From NCBI RefSeq assembly GCF_012927185.1, contig NZ_JABBGB010000002.1, positions 1,116,001 through 1,180,000 on the forward strand: DNA of 64,000 bases, given 5' to 3'. The position numbers were made by a program, and so were the translations under genes. The notes below the pieces were generated by a model that worked only from the letters and a program-made list of their open reading frames with translations, was not told where the DNA came from and searched no databases. Shown here one piece after another: positions 25,911 through 34,511 of this stretch (position 1 is the stretch's first letter; every line of letters starts with the position of its first letter). Origin of the DNA: Pseudoflavitalea sp. G-6-1-2. Its GTDB lineage: Bacteria; Bacteroidota; Bacteroidia; Chitinophagales; Chitinophagaceae.

Positions 25911-26435
25911 TCAGTCTTCGTGGAAAAAGTCTTCATGCTTTAGACCCCGAATGAAAGATTCGAAGTTTGGGGCGAGAAATGTTTTTTGGTAATCGTTCTC
26001 CTGATCAACGTGTACTACCATCGGCTCGCCCTGTGGACCGCATTGCGAATAGTCGAGCAATATCATATCATGGCCTGCAGACGGGCAGTCGCAGATATAA
26101 ATTCCATCTGCAGGGTAGCCCCATTCTTCGATCCAGAATTCATTTTCATACACAGAGGAATCTTTCTCAGGATCGATCCCGAATATACCAGTGATTGCAA
26201 CATGGTCGCCCGACCATGAAGTTGGCGCTGCGCTGAAATGACATTTGTTGACAGGAGCTCCGCCATTTCGGTTTCTGATCAACTCGATATAGGAAGCAGG
26301 CAATTTAAAGCCCAGTTCCTGTTCCGCTTCAGCGATCATTTTATCATCAGGATATGTCCCGGTGTATTCTTCTTTGTAATAATCGATATCATCCCAGAAT
26401 TGGCTGAAGTCGAAGTTGTGGAAAATCAAATTCAT
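25911..26435 (-). CDS. SMI1/KNR4 (SUKH-1) domain protein
   Basis: 174 residues from ATG 26435 (MNLIFHNFDFSQFWDD). The SUKH-1 pattern is visible: MIAEAEQELGFKLPASYIELIRNRNGG, the central IFGIDPEKDSSVYENEFWIEEWGYP, and ICDCPSAGHDMILLDYSQCGPQGEPMV. Such proteins often serve as immunity proteins to polymorphic or contact-dependent toxins, but solitary housekeeping members are common. No toxin gene is next to it. Confidence 0.85.
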   Translation of the reverse strand: MNLIFHNFDFSQFWDDIDYYKEEYTGTYPDDKMIAEAEQELGFKLPASYIELIRNRNGGAPVNKCHFSAAPTSWSGDHVAITGIFGIDPEKDSSVYENEFWIEEWGYPADGIYICDCPSAGHDMILLDYSQCGPQGEPMVVHVDQENDYQKTFLAPNFESFIRGLKHEDFFHED

Positions 26436-26877
26436 CGATTGTTTGCTGTTAGAGTGTCCGGCAAAGATGAAGTGTAAACATATGCCCTCCAAATTGGCGG
26501 TAATACAGAGCGTCTACAGGAATACATTGTACCGACTACAATCCGTCTACAAGTCTCAGTCCCGCGCTTATTGCAAGCTGAGATCCGGAAAAAGGAGGCG
26601 CCGCCACTGAAGTCTGAACACCAGATTATCTTCTGAAAAATCTTCCGCGCCGACTTTCCAAAAGGGAAATAATATGTATCTTTTTTACTCCAATGCGACA
26701 GGGTTTTATCCCCTTCCTGCCCCCCAGGACCACCGGAACCGTTTCCGTAGAAGCACCAATATCTCCATCCCGCTTGCTTTTCATTGTCAGGAATATTTTT
26801 TAGTGGCAGTTGTTTTGCTGCTGACATACTGCTGTCACTATCTGTATGCAATTTTGTTTTATCAAACAATCAAAACC
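26436..26877. other. Intergenic region, no clear gene
   Basis: A minus-strand frame (ATG 26827) encodes a short Gly/Lys-rich stretch of no recognisable family and runs antisense into the SUKH upstream region. A plus-strand frame continuous with the epoxide hydrolase lacks protein-like sequence before the signal peptide. No convincing promoter or hairpin was found. Confidence 0.5.
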
Positions 26878-28059
26878 ATGAGACAGACCATTCTGCTTTT
26901 GACTATCATCGTTTTATCCTTTGCAGCAAATGCGCAATCTTCAAAAACCAACCATATGTCAACAGTAAAGCCTTTCAAGATCGATGTAAAACAATCAGTG
27001 CTGGACGATCTTCAAAACCGCCTGAAGCAAACCCGCTGGCCTGATGCACCTGAAAATATTGGCTGGAAATACGGCACAGATCCTGTGTTTTTGCAAAAAC
27101 TGGTTGCCTACTGGCAGAATGGATACGACTGGCGCAAGCAGGAAGCTGCTCTCAATAAACTCCCCCAGTTCACCACGGAGATCGATGGCAACACCATTCA
27201 TTTCATCCATATCAAAAGCAAGAATGCCCATGCAAGACCATTGCTGCTGATCCATGGATGGCCGGATAACTTTTACCGCTTTCATAAAGTGATCCCTTAT
27301 CTCACGAATGAGTATGATCTGATCATACCGAGTATTCCCGGATTCGGATTCTCCAGCCACACGGCGATGAATGATGATGGATCGGCAAAAGTGTTCGCTA
27401 CACTGATGCACGATGTGCTCGGCTACAACAATTACCTCATTGCAGGTGGGGACGTTGGACAAGGCATAGCGAAATCCATCGCGAATCTTTATCCGGATAA
27501 TGTGGCGGCGATCCATCTTTCTGATGTTGGCTATCCGAACGGAACAGAGGACTGGAGTACCATGTCGAAAGCAGAACAGGAATTCGGACAATTCATTCAG
27601 AGATGGTGGTATCAGGAAGGTGCATATGCGATGCTGCATGCTACCAAGCCGCAAACGCAGGCCTATGGCCTGAACGATTCGCCTGTTGGGCTTGCTTCGT
27701 GGATCATCGAGAAGTTCAATACATGGAGCACACCGGGCAGCAGCATAGAAAGCAAATTCACCAATGATGAATTGCTGACGAATATTATGATCTACTGGAT
27801 AACGCAGACGATCAATTCTTCGATGAGAACTTATGTGGTGGATTATTCAGTGCAACTGGCATCTTCTAAAAAAGTGAGTACCCCTACGGGAGTGGCGATA
27901 TTTCCGGGAGATGCACCTACACCCAAAGAATGGGCAGAAAGAAGAGTGAATCTGAAAAGGTTTACGCAGATGGAGAAAGGCGGGCATTTTGCTGCGCTGG
28001 AAGCACCGGAGCTGTGGGCGGGAGAAGTGGATGCGTTTTTTAAAAGCTTAGCAAAGTAA
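26878..28059 (+). CDS. Secreted epoxide hydrolase (alpha/beta hydrolase with EHN domain)
   Basis: 393 residues from ATG 26878, chosen because it starts a signal peptide (MRQTILLLTIIVLSFAANAQ). The EHN domain (IDVKQSVLDDLQNRLKQTRW to YGTDPVFLQKLVAYW) precedes the alpha/beta core. HGWPD at residues 126-130 supplies the oxyanion hole, Asp192 in AGGDVGQG is the expected nucleophile, and the catalytic His lies in KGGHFAALEAPE. Family members hydrolyse epoxides to diols. Export to the periplasm is unusual for the class but recurrent in Bacteroidota. A long perfect inverted repeat follows the stop. Confidence 0.9.
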   Translation: MRQTILLLTIIVLSFAANAQSSKTNHMSTVKPFKIDVKQSVLDDLQNRLKQTRWPDAPENIGWKYGTDPVFLQKLVAYWQNGYDWRKQEAALNKLPQFTTEIDGNTIHFIHIKSKNAHARPLLLIHGWPDNFYRFHKVIPYLTNEYDLIIPSIPGFGFSSHTAMNDDGSAKVFATLMHDVLGYNNYLIAGGDVGQGIAKSIANLYPDNVAAIHLSDVGYPNGTEDWSTMSKAEQEFGQFIQRWWYQEGAYAMLHATKPQTQAYGLNDSPVGLASWIIEKFNTWSTPGSSIESKFTNDELLTNIMIYWITQTINSSMRTYVVDYSVQLASSKKVSTPTGVAIFPGDAPTPKEWAERRVNLKRFTQMEKGGHFAALEAPELWAGEVDAFFKSLAK

Positions 28060-28075
28060 TTTATCACTATAAATT

Positions 28076-28135
28076 AAGATACAAATTATGAAAGAGCTCA
28101 ATCATCATGTGAGCCCCATTCATAATTTGTATCTT
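28076..28135. repeat. Perfect 17-bp inverted repeat (large hairpin)
   Basis: AAGATACAAATTATGAA (28076-28092) and TTCATAATTTGTATCTT (28119-28135) are exact reverse complements. The 26-base interior adds GCTCA/TGAGC. It starts 17 bases after the epoxide hydrolase stop. There is no T run on either strand, so it is not a standard terminator; a 3'-end stabiliser or a mobile-element relic are alternatives. Confidence 0.75.
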
Positions 28136-28254
28136 CCAGATTCATTTGCTTTTCTTAATTATTTATCTTTTGCTGACTTTAATGTAGAAGTGTTGATGAA
28201 ATTTAGATGCGCTTTTCACACCTATGGCGAGAAAACAATCTCTATCATAAAAAA

Positions 28255-28926
28255 TTAATAATCATCCATATCAATGCTATCAAACGTATCATTTTTATAC
28301 AGCGAACAATAAAAAAGCAAATCGCTCAATCCCTTAATCTTCTCAAAACCCCAACTATGGTAATATTTGGTTAAGGAAGCAGTAGCTTTTTTTTCGTTTT
28401 TCTCAAAGTTTTCCAGATCCAATTTTTGCTTAAACTCTCGTCTATTCTCTTCAAGCTCAAATTGAAGAGGATATGGTTGCAGCATAAACAGCGAGCAATT
28501 ATCTCCAAAATTCCAGACCAAATCCTTAAATGCTTTTGATCCAATGCCCTTCCCTCTGTATTTAGGAATAATGGCAATAGTTTCGATGATGCAAATTTTT
28601 CCTCCATCCCATTCGAGTTCAGGATATGCTTTCAAAAGTGGAGTAGCAAAATTCCTCTTACTGAAATTATAGTAACTCTGAGCATGTCGAAAAGTATATT
28701 CATCATTATCAAATAACTCATAAAGATCCATGCCTTCGTCCTTAGCTTGATCGAGACAGAGAATCTTAAATATCATCTCTCCGACATATTCATTTTCGGA
28801 ATTCTCTGCGAATGGACCTGAATATAAAACGGCTTTAAATTCTTTAATACAGTCATCTACACCGCGACTACCCAGAAATGAGGAGAACTTGTACTCCAGA
28901 TTAAGAGATAAGAAATCGTCTTCCAT
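28255..28926 (-). CDS. GNAT-fold acetyltransferase-like protein
   Basis: 223 residues from ATG 28926; a TTG 36 bases upstream is also in frame. The acetyl-CoA binding motif is seen as ICIIETIAIIPKYRGKGIGS followed by AFKDL. The rest has no close match that I recognise. The gene is clearly more AT-rich than its neighbours and ends in an acidic tail (DSIDMDDY), suggesting recent acquisition. It is isolated between a big hairpin and the tmRNA gene. Confidence 0.7.
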   Translation of the reverse strand: MEDDFLSLNLEYKFSSFLGSRGVDDCIKEFKAVLYSGPFAENSENEYVGEMIFKILCLDQAKDEGMDLYELFDNDEYTFRHAQSYYNFSKRNFATPLLKAYPELEWDGGKICIIETIAIIPKYRGKGIGSKAFKDLVWNFGDNCSLFMLQPYPLQFELEENRREFKQKLDLENFEKNEKKATASLTKYYHSWGFEKIKGLSDLLFYCSLYKNDTFDSIDMDDY

Positions 28927-29027
28927 ATGGCAATTATTATTTTTATTATCAAACAATGACAATTGACTTGGGGCTGACGAAGTTAATTAATTTACAATAT
29001 GAAATAAAGTGCGGTATTATAGAAAAT

Positions 29028-29056
29028 AAAAAAGGGACCCAATGGGTCCCTTTTTT
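29028..29056 (-). terminator. Terminator of the tmRNA gene
   Basis: AAAAAAGGGACCC (29028-29040) pairs with GGGTCCCTTTTTT (29044-29056) around AAT. On the minus strand it gives a GC stem and six T just past the tmRNA 3' end. Confidence 0.9.
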
Positions 29057-29058
29057 CG

Positions 29059-29456
29059 TGGAGCTGGCGGGACTCGAACCCGCGTCCAAACATATCCTCC
29101 AAAAGCTTTCTACATGCTTATCCAATTATTAATTGTCGGGAACAGGCAGGAAACCGGCAAACCAATCTGCTCCTTAGTTGCGATAGTCTTAATCTGCAGT
29201 CACAACACCCTGCAGAAGCATCCTGTTTTAGTTTGTTAGTCGGCGGCGGAGCGTGGTAACAGAACAACCTGCTCGGGTCCCGAAGGAGCCCCTTTCGGAC
29301 GCGGCCCTAATGACTACTTAATCACTGATTAAGCGGCCATGGCATACTGAGTATTGCCATATAAAAGTTTGAATATTCAGATTAAAGTGCTAATTATCCA
29401 ACGCACTGCATGCTTACACCTTCAAAGATCTACGCTGTCGAAACCAATACAGCCCC
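29059..29456 (-). ncRNA. ssrA: tmRNA (transfer-messenger RNA)
   Basis: On the minus strand the RNA starts GGGGCTG (29456 down) and ends CAGCTCCA at 29059. The acceptor stem has the G-U third pair recognised by alanyl-tRNA synthetase. The T arm reads GGACGCGGGTTCGAGTCCC. The 5' half carries the TTGGTTTCGACAGCG stretch conserved in tmRNAs. The tag frame at 29358-29329 reads GGC AAT ACT CAG TAT GCC ATG GCC GCT TAA, giving the peptide GNTQYAMAA. CCA is not encoded. Its role is rescue of stalled ribosomes with SmpB. Length is about 398 bases. Confidence 0.95.
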
Positions 29457-29486
29457 TTTTGCAAGGATTGAATATAATTGAATCTG

Positions 29487-29517
29487 CAAATTTAATGCTA
29501 ATTGGAATAGCTGCCAA
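29487..29517 (-). promoter_or_regulatory. Promoter of the tmRNA gene
   Basis: On the minus strand TTG (29517-29515), 20 bases, and TAAATTTG (29494-29487) match the consensus. The predicted start lies about 25 bases before the mature 5' end, leaving a leader for RNase P to remove. Confidence 0.6.
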
Positions 29518-29528
29518 AACTGCAGCAA

Positions 29529-30887
29529 CTATCCCTTATTGAATACGTTCCGCCAGATATCCAGTCCGAATGCATATGCCATCAATGCCAGCAGCAACAC
29601 CATACCCACCATTTGTGCATACTCCAGGAACTTCTCGCCCGGTTTTCTTCCGGTGATCATTTCATAGAGCGTGAACATTACGTGTCCGCCATCGAGTGCA
29701 GGGATCGGCAGGATGTTCATGAATGCCAGTACCATGCTGAGCAATGCAGTCATCGTCCAGAAGCGTTCCCAGTCCCAGCGGTCGCCAAACATATTGCCGA
29801 TGCTGATGAAGCTGCCGAGCGATTCTTTCGCTTTCACTTCGTCGGAAGTAAAGAGGAGTTTGAAGTTCTTAACGTTCATCACCATCGTTTCCCATCCTTT
29901 GCGAACGCCGGCAGGGATACAGGCGAAGAATCCGTATTTCTGATCGTAAGCGCCCGCGAGCGTATATGCATCTACCAGAAATCCAACAGAACCATTGCTG
30001 TCTACTTTTGCTTTGATCTGTACGGTATCGGAACCACGAAGAACGTTCAGGGCTATTTCCTGATTCTTATATTTCAGTCTTTCTTTCAGGTATTCGTCGA
30101 AGAAAGTAACAGGTGTTTCGTTGATGGAAACGATGCGGTCGCCTTTAACGAGGCTATCCTGCGTAAAGTTCGCTTTGTCTTTGTAAACAGTGTCTACAAT
30201 GGTCAATACGCGGGGATCAACGAACTGTGCTTTCCCTTTGATGAGGCTGCGGATCGTTCCTTTGGGGAGAGCGATATCCACTTGCTGGCCATCGCGCATC
30301 ACCTGAACGGTTTTGCCTTCATCGATAATGATATTCTTGGTGAGCGTGAAATAATCTTCTATCGGGCGGCCATCCACGCTAACGATATTGTCGCCATTTT
30401 TGAGGCCTGCTTTTTCTGAGATCGGGTTTACTGCAATGCCGTATTTCAGATTCTGAACGGGCAGTCTTCTTTCTCCCCAAACGAAGAGGATCATGGAGAA
30501 GAGGAGAAATCCGAGGATCACGTTTACGGTAACACCGCCAATCATGATGATAAGGCGCTGCCAGGCTGGTTTGCTGCGGAATTCCCATGGCTGAGGAGGT
30601 TGTTTCATCGTCTCCTTGTCCATGCTTTCGTCGATCATGCCGGAAATTTTCACATAACCGCCGAGTGGCAGCCAGCCGATTCCGTACACGGTATCTCCTA
30701 TTTTCTTTTTAACGATGGAAAACCAGGGATCGAAGAAGAGGTAGAATTTCTCAACACGACATTTAAACCATTTGGCCGGAAGGAAGTGGCCCATTTCATG
30801 CAGCACTACGAGGATGGACAAACACAATAATAACTGTACCGCCTTAATTCCTACCGTTGCCCAATCAATTGCTAACAATGTTATCAT
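29529..30887 (-). CDS. rseP: RIP metalloprotease RseP (site-2 protease)
   Basis: 452 residues. The zinc site HEMGH (residues 30-34) lies in the first helix, and NILPIPALDGGHV near the C-terminus supplies the third metal ligand. Two PDZ-like regions are visible (AVNPISEKAGLKNGDNIVSVDG and the later DSLVKGDRIVSINETPV). RseP cleaves anti-sigma factors and leftover signal peptides within the membrane. The gene lies 159 bases downstream of dxr on the same strand, the order often seen in Bacteroidota. Confidence 0.96.
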   Translation of the reverse strand: MITLLAIDWATVGIKAVQLLLCLSILVVLHEMGHFLPAKWFKCRVEKFYLFFDPWFSIVKKKIGDTVYGIGWLPLGGYVKISGMIDESMDKETMKQPPQPWEFRSKPAWQRLIIMIGGVTVNVILGFLLFSMILFVWGERRLPVQNLKYGIAVNPISEKAGLKNGDNIVSVDGRPIEDYFTLTKNIIIDEGKTVQVMRDGQQVDIALPKGTIRSLIKGKAQFVDPRVLTIVDTVYKDKANFTQDSLVKGDRIVSINETPVTFFDEYLKERLKYKNQEIALNVLRGSDTVQIKAKVDSNGSVGFLVDAYTLAGAYDQKYGFFACIPAGVRKGWETMVMNVKNFKLLFTSDEVKAKESLGSFISIGNMFGDRWDWERFWTMTALLSMVLAFMNILPIPALDGGHVMFTLYEMITGRKPGEKFLEYAQMVGMVLLLALMAYAFGLDIWRNVFNKG

Positions 30888-31046
30888 AAATTCTGAATCC
30901 TGTTGTAAATTTTTGATGGTTGTGATTCACAGGTTTTCAATGTACGATTAAATATGGGGAAATCATTTATTAATCGGTACGATCGGTTTGCCAAATCGCA
31001 AAATTAACGGAAACTAAACCGCCCCCATTTACTCACAGCCTGAAAA

Positions 31047-32216
31047 TCAAAGCTTAATTGTTGAAGCCGCGAAATTACGCGCCTCTGCATCGCTGTCAAA
31101 ATATTCCTCCAGCGTTGGATGTTCGATGAAGGGAACGGCTTCCATTGTTTTCTCGATAAGATCAGTCATGTCGAGAAAACCGATGCGGTTGCGAAGGAAA
31201 GCGTACACAGCGATCTCATTGGCCGCATTCAGAATGCAGGGCAGATTGCCTCCCTTGAAGAGTGCATCCGTTGCGAGGGTGAGATTGCGGAATGTTTTTA
31301 CATCCGGCTCCTCGAATGTGAGCTGCGATGGTTTGCGGAAATCGTAACGCGGGAAATTATTGGCGATCCTGTGCGGGAAAGCCATCGCGTACTGAATGGG
31401 CAGTTTCATATCGGGCAGGCCCATCTGCGCTTTGATGCTTCCATCTTCGAACTGCACCATGCTGTGGATGATGCTCTGCGGATGCACCAGTACTTCGATC
31501 TGATCCGGACGAAGATTGAAAAGCCATTTCGCTTCGATCATTTCCAGTCCCTTGTTCATGAGGGTGGCAGAATCGATGGTGATCTTGGCGCCCATATTCC
31601 AGTTGGGATGCTGCAGCGCATGGTCGCGCTTTACATTCACCAGATAGTTAGGTTTCTTACCGAGGAATGGACCGCCGGAAGCCGTGAGTACGATCTTCTC
31701 GATGCGGTTGCGGGTTTCTCCCACGAGGCATTGGAAGATGGCGGAGTGCTCAGAATCCACAGGGATCACGGGGGCACGATACTCCACTGCTTTCTGCATC
31801 ACAATGTCTCCCGCCACTACCAGCGTTTCTTTATTGGCAAGGGCTACTGCCTTGCTGTTTTCGAGCGCTTTGAGGGTAGGACGAAGGCCGGCGAAACCTA
31901 CAATGGCCGCCAGCATCATATCGTAGCAATCCATGGCTGCTACTTCTTCTAGCGCCTGCTCTCCGGCAAATACTTTTATATCTGTAGATGCGAGTGCAGC
32001 TTTTACACGCGCATATTTTTTATCGTCGCCAATAACAACAATATTAGGCTGGAACTGCAGCGCCTGTTTTATCAGCAATTCATCGTTGCTGTGCGCAGTG
32101 AGCACTTCCGCCGAGAACTTATCAGGGTTAGAAGCAATTACTTCCAGTGCCTGCGTTCCGATGGAACCTGTTGATCCGAATAAAGCAATACGTTTCTGAG
32201 GAGAACTGTTCTGCAT
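31047..32216 (-). CDS. dxr: 1-deoxy-D-xylulose 5-phosphate reductoisomerase
   Basis: 389 residues. The NADPH-binding motif ALFGSTGSIGTQALE opens the protein. Further marks are ALANKETLVVAGD, the substrate and metal site PVDSEHSAIFQCL, LTASGGPFLGKK, and the DSATLMNKGLEMIEAKWLF region. It makes 2-C-methyl-D-erythritol 4-phosphate, the committed step of the MEP isoprenoid pathway, in the cytoplasm. It is followed by rseP and preceded by the GH3 gene. Confidence 0.97.
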   Translation of the reverse strand: MQNSSPQKRIALFGSTGSIGTQALEVIASNPDKFSAEVLTAHSNDELLIKQALQFQPNIVVIGDDKKYARVKAALASTDIKVFAGEQALEEVAAMDCYDMMLAAIVGFAGLRPTLKALENSKAVALANKETLVVAGDIVMQKAVEYRAPVIPVDSEHSAIFQCLVGETRNRIEKIVLTASGGPFLGKKPNYLVNVKRDHALQHPNWNMGAKITIDSATLMNKGLEMIEAKWLFNLRPDQIEVLVHPQSIIHSMVQFEDGSIKAQMGLPDMKLPIQYAMAFPHRIANNFPRYDFRKPSQLTFEEPDVKTFRNLTLATDALFKGGNLPCILNAANEIAVYAFLRNRIGFLDMTDLIEKTMEAVPFIEHPTLEEYFDSDAEARNFAASTIKL

Positions 32217-32264
32217 GCGTTTTAAATAGTAATAGTCGTCTGAATAAAATATTGGAAGCCCTGG

Positions 32265-33761
32265 CTATTCAATATAAGGTTCGAGGGCAGTCGCGAGCTT
32301 ACGGTCGTTGCTTAATCGGGGTACTTTGTTCTGTCCTCCCAGCTTACCGATCGACTTCATGTAATCGATAAAACCATTCTTCTTCACAGAACGAATATGC
32401 AGTGGCAACAGAATATTGCCGGTGATCAGATCATTGTAGTAAATATTCTTCTGGCGAAGGTAGTTGTCTACCCTGTCTGCAAATCTGCTGATATCGGCCG
32501 GACGGTTCTCGAATTCGATGAACCATTCGTGATAAGATTTCCCTTTCCCCTGATGCACAAAAGGAGCTACAGTGAACTCGGTGATGTGCACACCTTCTTC
32601 TTCGGCAGCCTTGATGAGGCTGTATTCCACTTCTTCACCGATAACGTGTTCGCCGAAGGCGGAAATGAAATGTTTGGTTCTTCCGGTAACCACTATGCGA
32701 TAAGGGTTGGTGGAAACGAACTTCACGGTATCTCCGATATTGTATCCCCAGAGGCCTGCGTTGCTGTTAACGATCAGCGCATAGTTCTCTCCTACTTTCA
32801 CATCTTTCAGGCTGAGCCTGGTGGGATTGCCGGAGAAGATCTCGCCTGCGGGAATGAACTCAAAAAAGATACCACTATTGGTGTTGAGCAGCAATCCTTC
32901 TGCATCCTGGCTGTCCTGAAATGCAAAAAAGCCTTCAGAAGCCGGGAATGTTTCAACAGAAGCGATCTTATGCCCGATGGTTTCGAATAATTTCTGGCGA
33001 TAGGGTTCGAAGTTCACACCTCCATGCACGAGTACGGAGAAGTTGGGGAAGATGTCCTTGATTTTTTTGCCGCCGGTTTTTTCCTGCAGGCGATCGAAGT
33101 ACATCTGCATCCATGGCGGGATGCCGCTGATGAGCGTCATATCCTGTTTGATGGTTTCCTCTACGATTTTATCGAGCTTGGTTTCCCAGTCTTCGATACA
33201 ATTGGTTTCGTAGCTGGGCAGCTGGTTTCTGCGGAGGTAGCTGGGGATATGGTGATTAACGATACCGCTGAGCCTTCCTGTGGGGATGCCTCCTACTCTT
33301 TCGAGTTCGGGAGAGCCGCTGAGGAAGATCATTTTACCGTTGGTGAAGCGGGTATTGCCGCTTTCTGCCACATAGCAGAGCAGTGCATTCCGCGCGGTAT
33401 TGATATGATTGGAAATAGATTCTTTGGAAATGGGGATATACTTTACACCGCTGGTGGTTCCGGAGGTTTTGGCAAGATAGATGGGCTTGCCTTTCCAGAG
33501 CACATTGTGTTTGCCTTCCTTGATCTTTTCGATATAAGGTTTATACTGTTCGTAGTCGCGGATGGGAACTGCCTGAATGAATTCTTCGTAAAGGGAAACC
33601 TGCTGAAGGTTATGGTCTTTTCCAAATTCGGTGACCTTAGCGGTTTTGAGCAGTTCTTTCAGGATATTTTCCTGATCTTCCACTGCGGTATTCATTCCCT
33701 TCCTGACTCCTTTATATATGTAGTGGGCAAACGGTTTTGCCAGTAAAGATTTGATCTGCAT
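32265..33761 (-). CDS. GH3-family acyl-acid-amido synthetase-like protein
   Basis: 498 residues with GH3 features: the ATP-binding loop LAKTSGTTSGVKYIPIS, LVHGGVNFEPYRQ, ETFPASEGFFAFQ and NAGLWGYNIGDTVKFVS, then TGRTKHFISAFGEHV. GH3 proteins adenylate carboxylic acids and, in plants, join them to amino acids. The bacterial substrates are unknown. Conservation across Bacteroidota suggests a housekeeping or lipid/hopanoid-type role, which is inference. It lies 48 bases upstream of dxr. Confidence 0.93.
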   Translation of the reverse strand: MQIKSLLAKPFAHYIYKGVRKGMNTAVEDQENILKELLKTAKVTEFGKDHNLQQVSLYEEFIQAVPIRDYEQYKPYIEKIKEGKHNVLWKGKPIYLAKTSGTTSGVKYIPISKESISNHINTARNALLCYVAESGNTRFTNGKMIFLSGSPELERVGGIPTGRLSGIVNHHIPSYLRRNQLPSYETNCIEDWETKLDKIVEETIKQDMTLISGIPPWMQMYFDRLQEKTGGKKIKDIFPNFSVLVHGGVNFEPYRQKLFETIGHKIASVETFPASEGFFAFQDSQDAEGLLLNTNSGIFFEFIPAGEIFSGNPTRLSLKDVKVGENYALIVNSNAGLWGYNIGDTVKFVSTNPYRIVVTGRTKHFISAFGEHVIGEEVEYSLIKAAEEEGVHITEFTVAPFVHQGKGKSYHEWFIEFENRPADISRFADRVDNYLRQKNIYYNDLITGNILLPLHIRSVKKNGFIDYMKSIGKLGGQNKVPRLSNDRKLATALEPYIE

Positions 33762-33783
33762 AGTCCCTTTGAAACTTAAATAA

Positions 33784-33814
33784 CAAACCTACGTCAATTC
33801 ATGAAACGAACCAA
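33784..33814 (-). promoter_or_regulatory. Promoter of the GH3 gene
   Basis: On the minus strand TTG (33814-33812), 20 bases, and TAGGTTTG (33791-33784) match the Bacteroidota consensus, 23 bases upstream of the ATG. Confidence 0.55.
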
Positions 33815-33845
33815 GGTAAGATTTGAATGGTTTGGATCAATTTAA

Positions 33846-34025
33846 GAGGGGGAAGAAAAGGTGTTGATGCAACTTTATGTGTACGCCGAACATCTTTGAA
33901 ATGCGGCGATTGCAATGGCCGTCCCTTTTTTTCTCCTCCCAAAAACCGGAATCAAAACTATACTGAAACGGGCCTGATAATCAGATTATTGTATGTTTAT
34001 TAACAATCAGGCCCGTTTTATTTTT
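33846..34025 (+). ncRNA. Candidate rod-like RNA with intrinsic terminator upstream of rplU
   Basis: The plus strand can form nested stems. The Gly/Ala-type purine tract GAGGGGGAAGAAAAGG (33846-33861) pairs with the pyrimidine tract at 33923-33940. Inside it TGCAA (33868-33872) pairs with TTGCA (33910-33914), and CGCCG (33884-33888) pairs with CGGCG (33904-33908). After it AAACGGGCCTGAT (33966-33978) pairs with ATCAGGCCCGTTT (34006-34018), followed by TATTTTT, a strong terminator with no protein gene to terminate. The promoter is not clear and no RNA family is recognised. Confidence 0.4.
33966..34025 (+). terminator. Intrinsic terminator upstream of rplU
   Basis: A 13-bp perfect GC-rich stem (33966-33978 with 34006-34018) with a 27-base loop, followed by TATTTTT. 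It would insulate rplU from upstream plus-strand transcription. Confidence 0.7.
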
Positions 34026-34067
34026 AAAAAACTCTGGTTAAATCAATTACAATCAGTTGCAATCCCT

Positions 34068-34075
34068 TACCTTTG
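34068..34075 (+). promoter_or_regulatory. -7 element of the rplU promoter
   Basis: TACCTTTG matches TAnnTTTG, followed by CACTC as the probable start region, 23 bases before the ATG. The -33 box is weak. Confidence 0.55.
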
Positions 34076-34097
34076 CACTCCTAATTTTTGGAAATTT

Positions 34098-34400
34098 ATG
34101 TTCGCAGTAGTTAAAATAGCAGGACAGCAATTCAGAGTTCAAAAGGACCAGACTTTGTACGTTCCACGTGTTGAAGGTGCAGCCGGAGACAACGTATCTT
34201 TTGGAGAAGTATTGCTGACAGATACCGATGGAAAATTATCCGTGGGCGGTGATGTAAAGGCTACCGTAAAAGCCGAGATCCTGGGTCAGGTACAGGGTGA
34301 TAAAGTGATTGCCTTCAAAATGAAGAGAAGGAAAGGCTTCCGCAAGAAGCACGGTCACCGCACTCAGTATACCAAGATCAAAGTAACTGAAATCGCATAA
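34098..34400 (+). CDS. rplU: 50S ribosomal protein L21
   Basis: 100 residues from ATG 34098 (MFAVVKIAGQQFRVQKDQ), the usual L21 start; earlier in-frame starts lie before the promoter. The C-terminal KMKRRKGFRKKHGHRTQYTK binds 23S rRNA. L27 follows 111 bases downstream, the classical rplU-rpmA arrangement. Confidence 0.97.
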   Translation: MFAVVKIAGQQFRVQKDQTLYVPRVEGAAGDNVSFGEVLLTDTDGKLSVGGDVKATVKAEILGQVQGDKVIAFKMKRRKGFRKKHGHRTQYTKIKVTEIA

Positions 34401-34511
34401 GCATTGAACGGGCAGTGATGCGTGAAGGGGTATGATCTGAAAATGATTTATCCTATCGGCTGACTGTGATCCCATTCAATTCAACAATTACAAATTCTCA
34501 AACTCTTTATC

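Larger units (their letters stand above)
33762..34097. other. Intergenic region between the GH3 gene and rplU
   Basis: It contains the GH3 promoter on the minus strand, a candidate structured RNA with terminator on the plus strand, and the rplU promoter. No reading frame is supported. Confidence 0.7.

Noticed and set aside
26432-26827. Minus-strand frame encoding a Gly/Lys-rich sequence that looked like a small bacteriocin
   Set aside because: No double-glycine leader or export and immunity genes fit it, and its end overlaps the start region of the SUKH gene.
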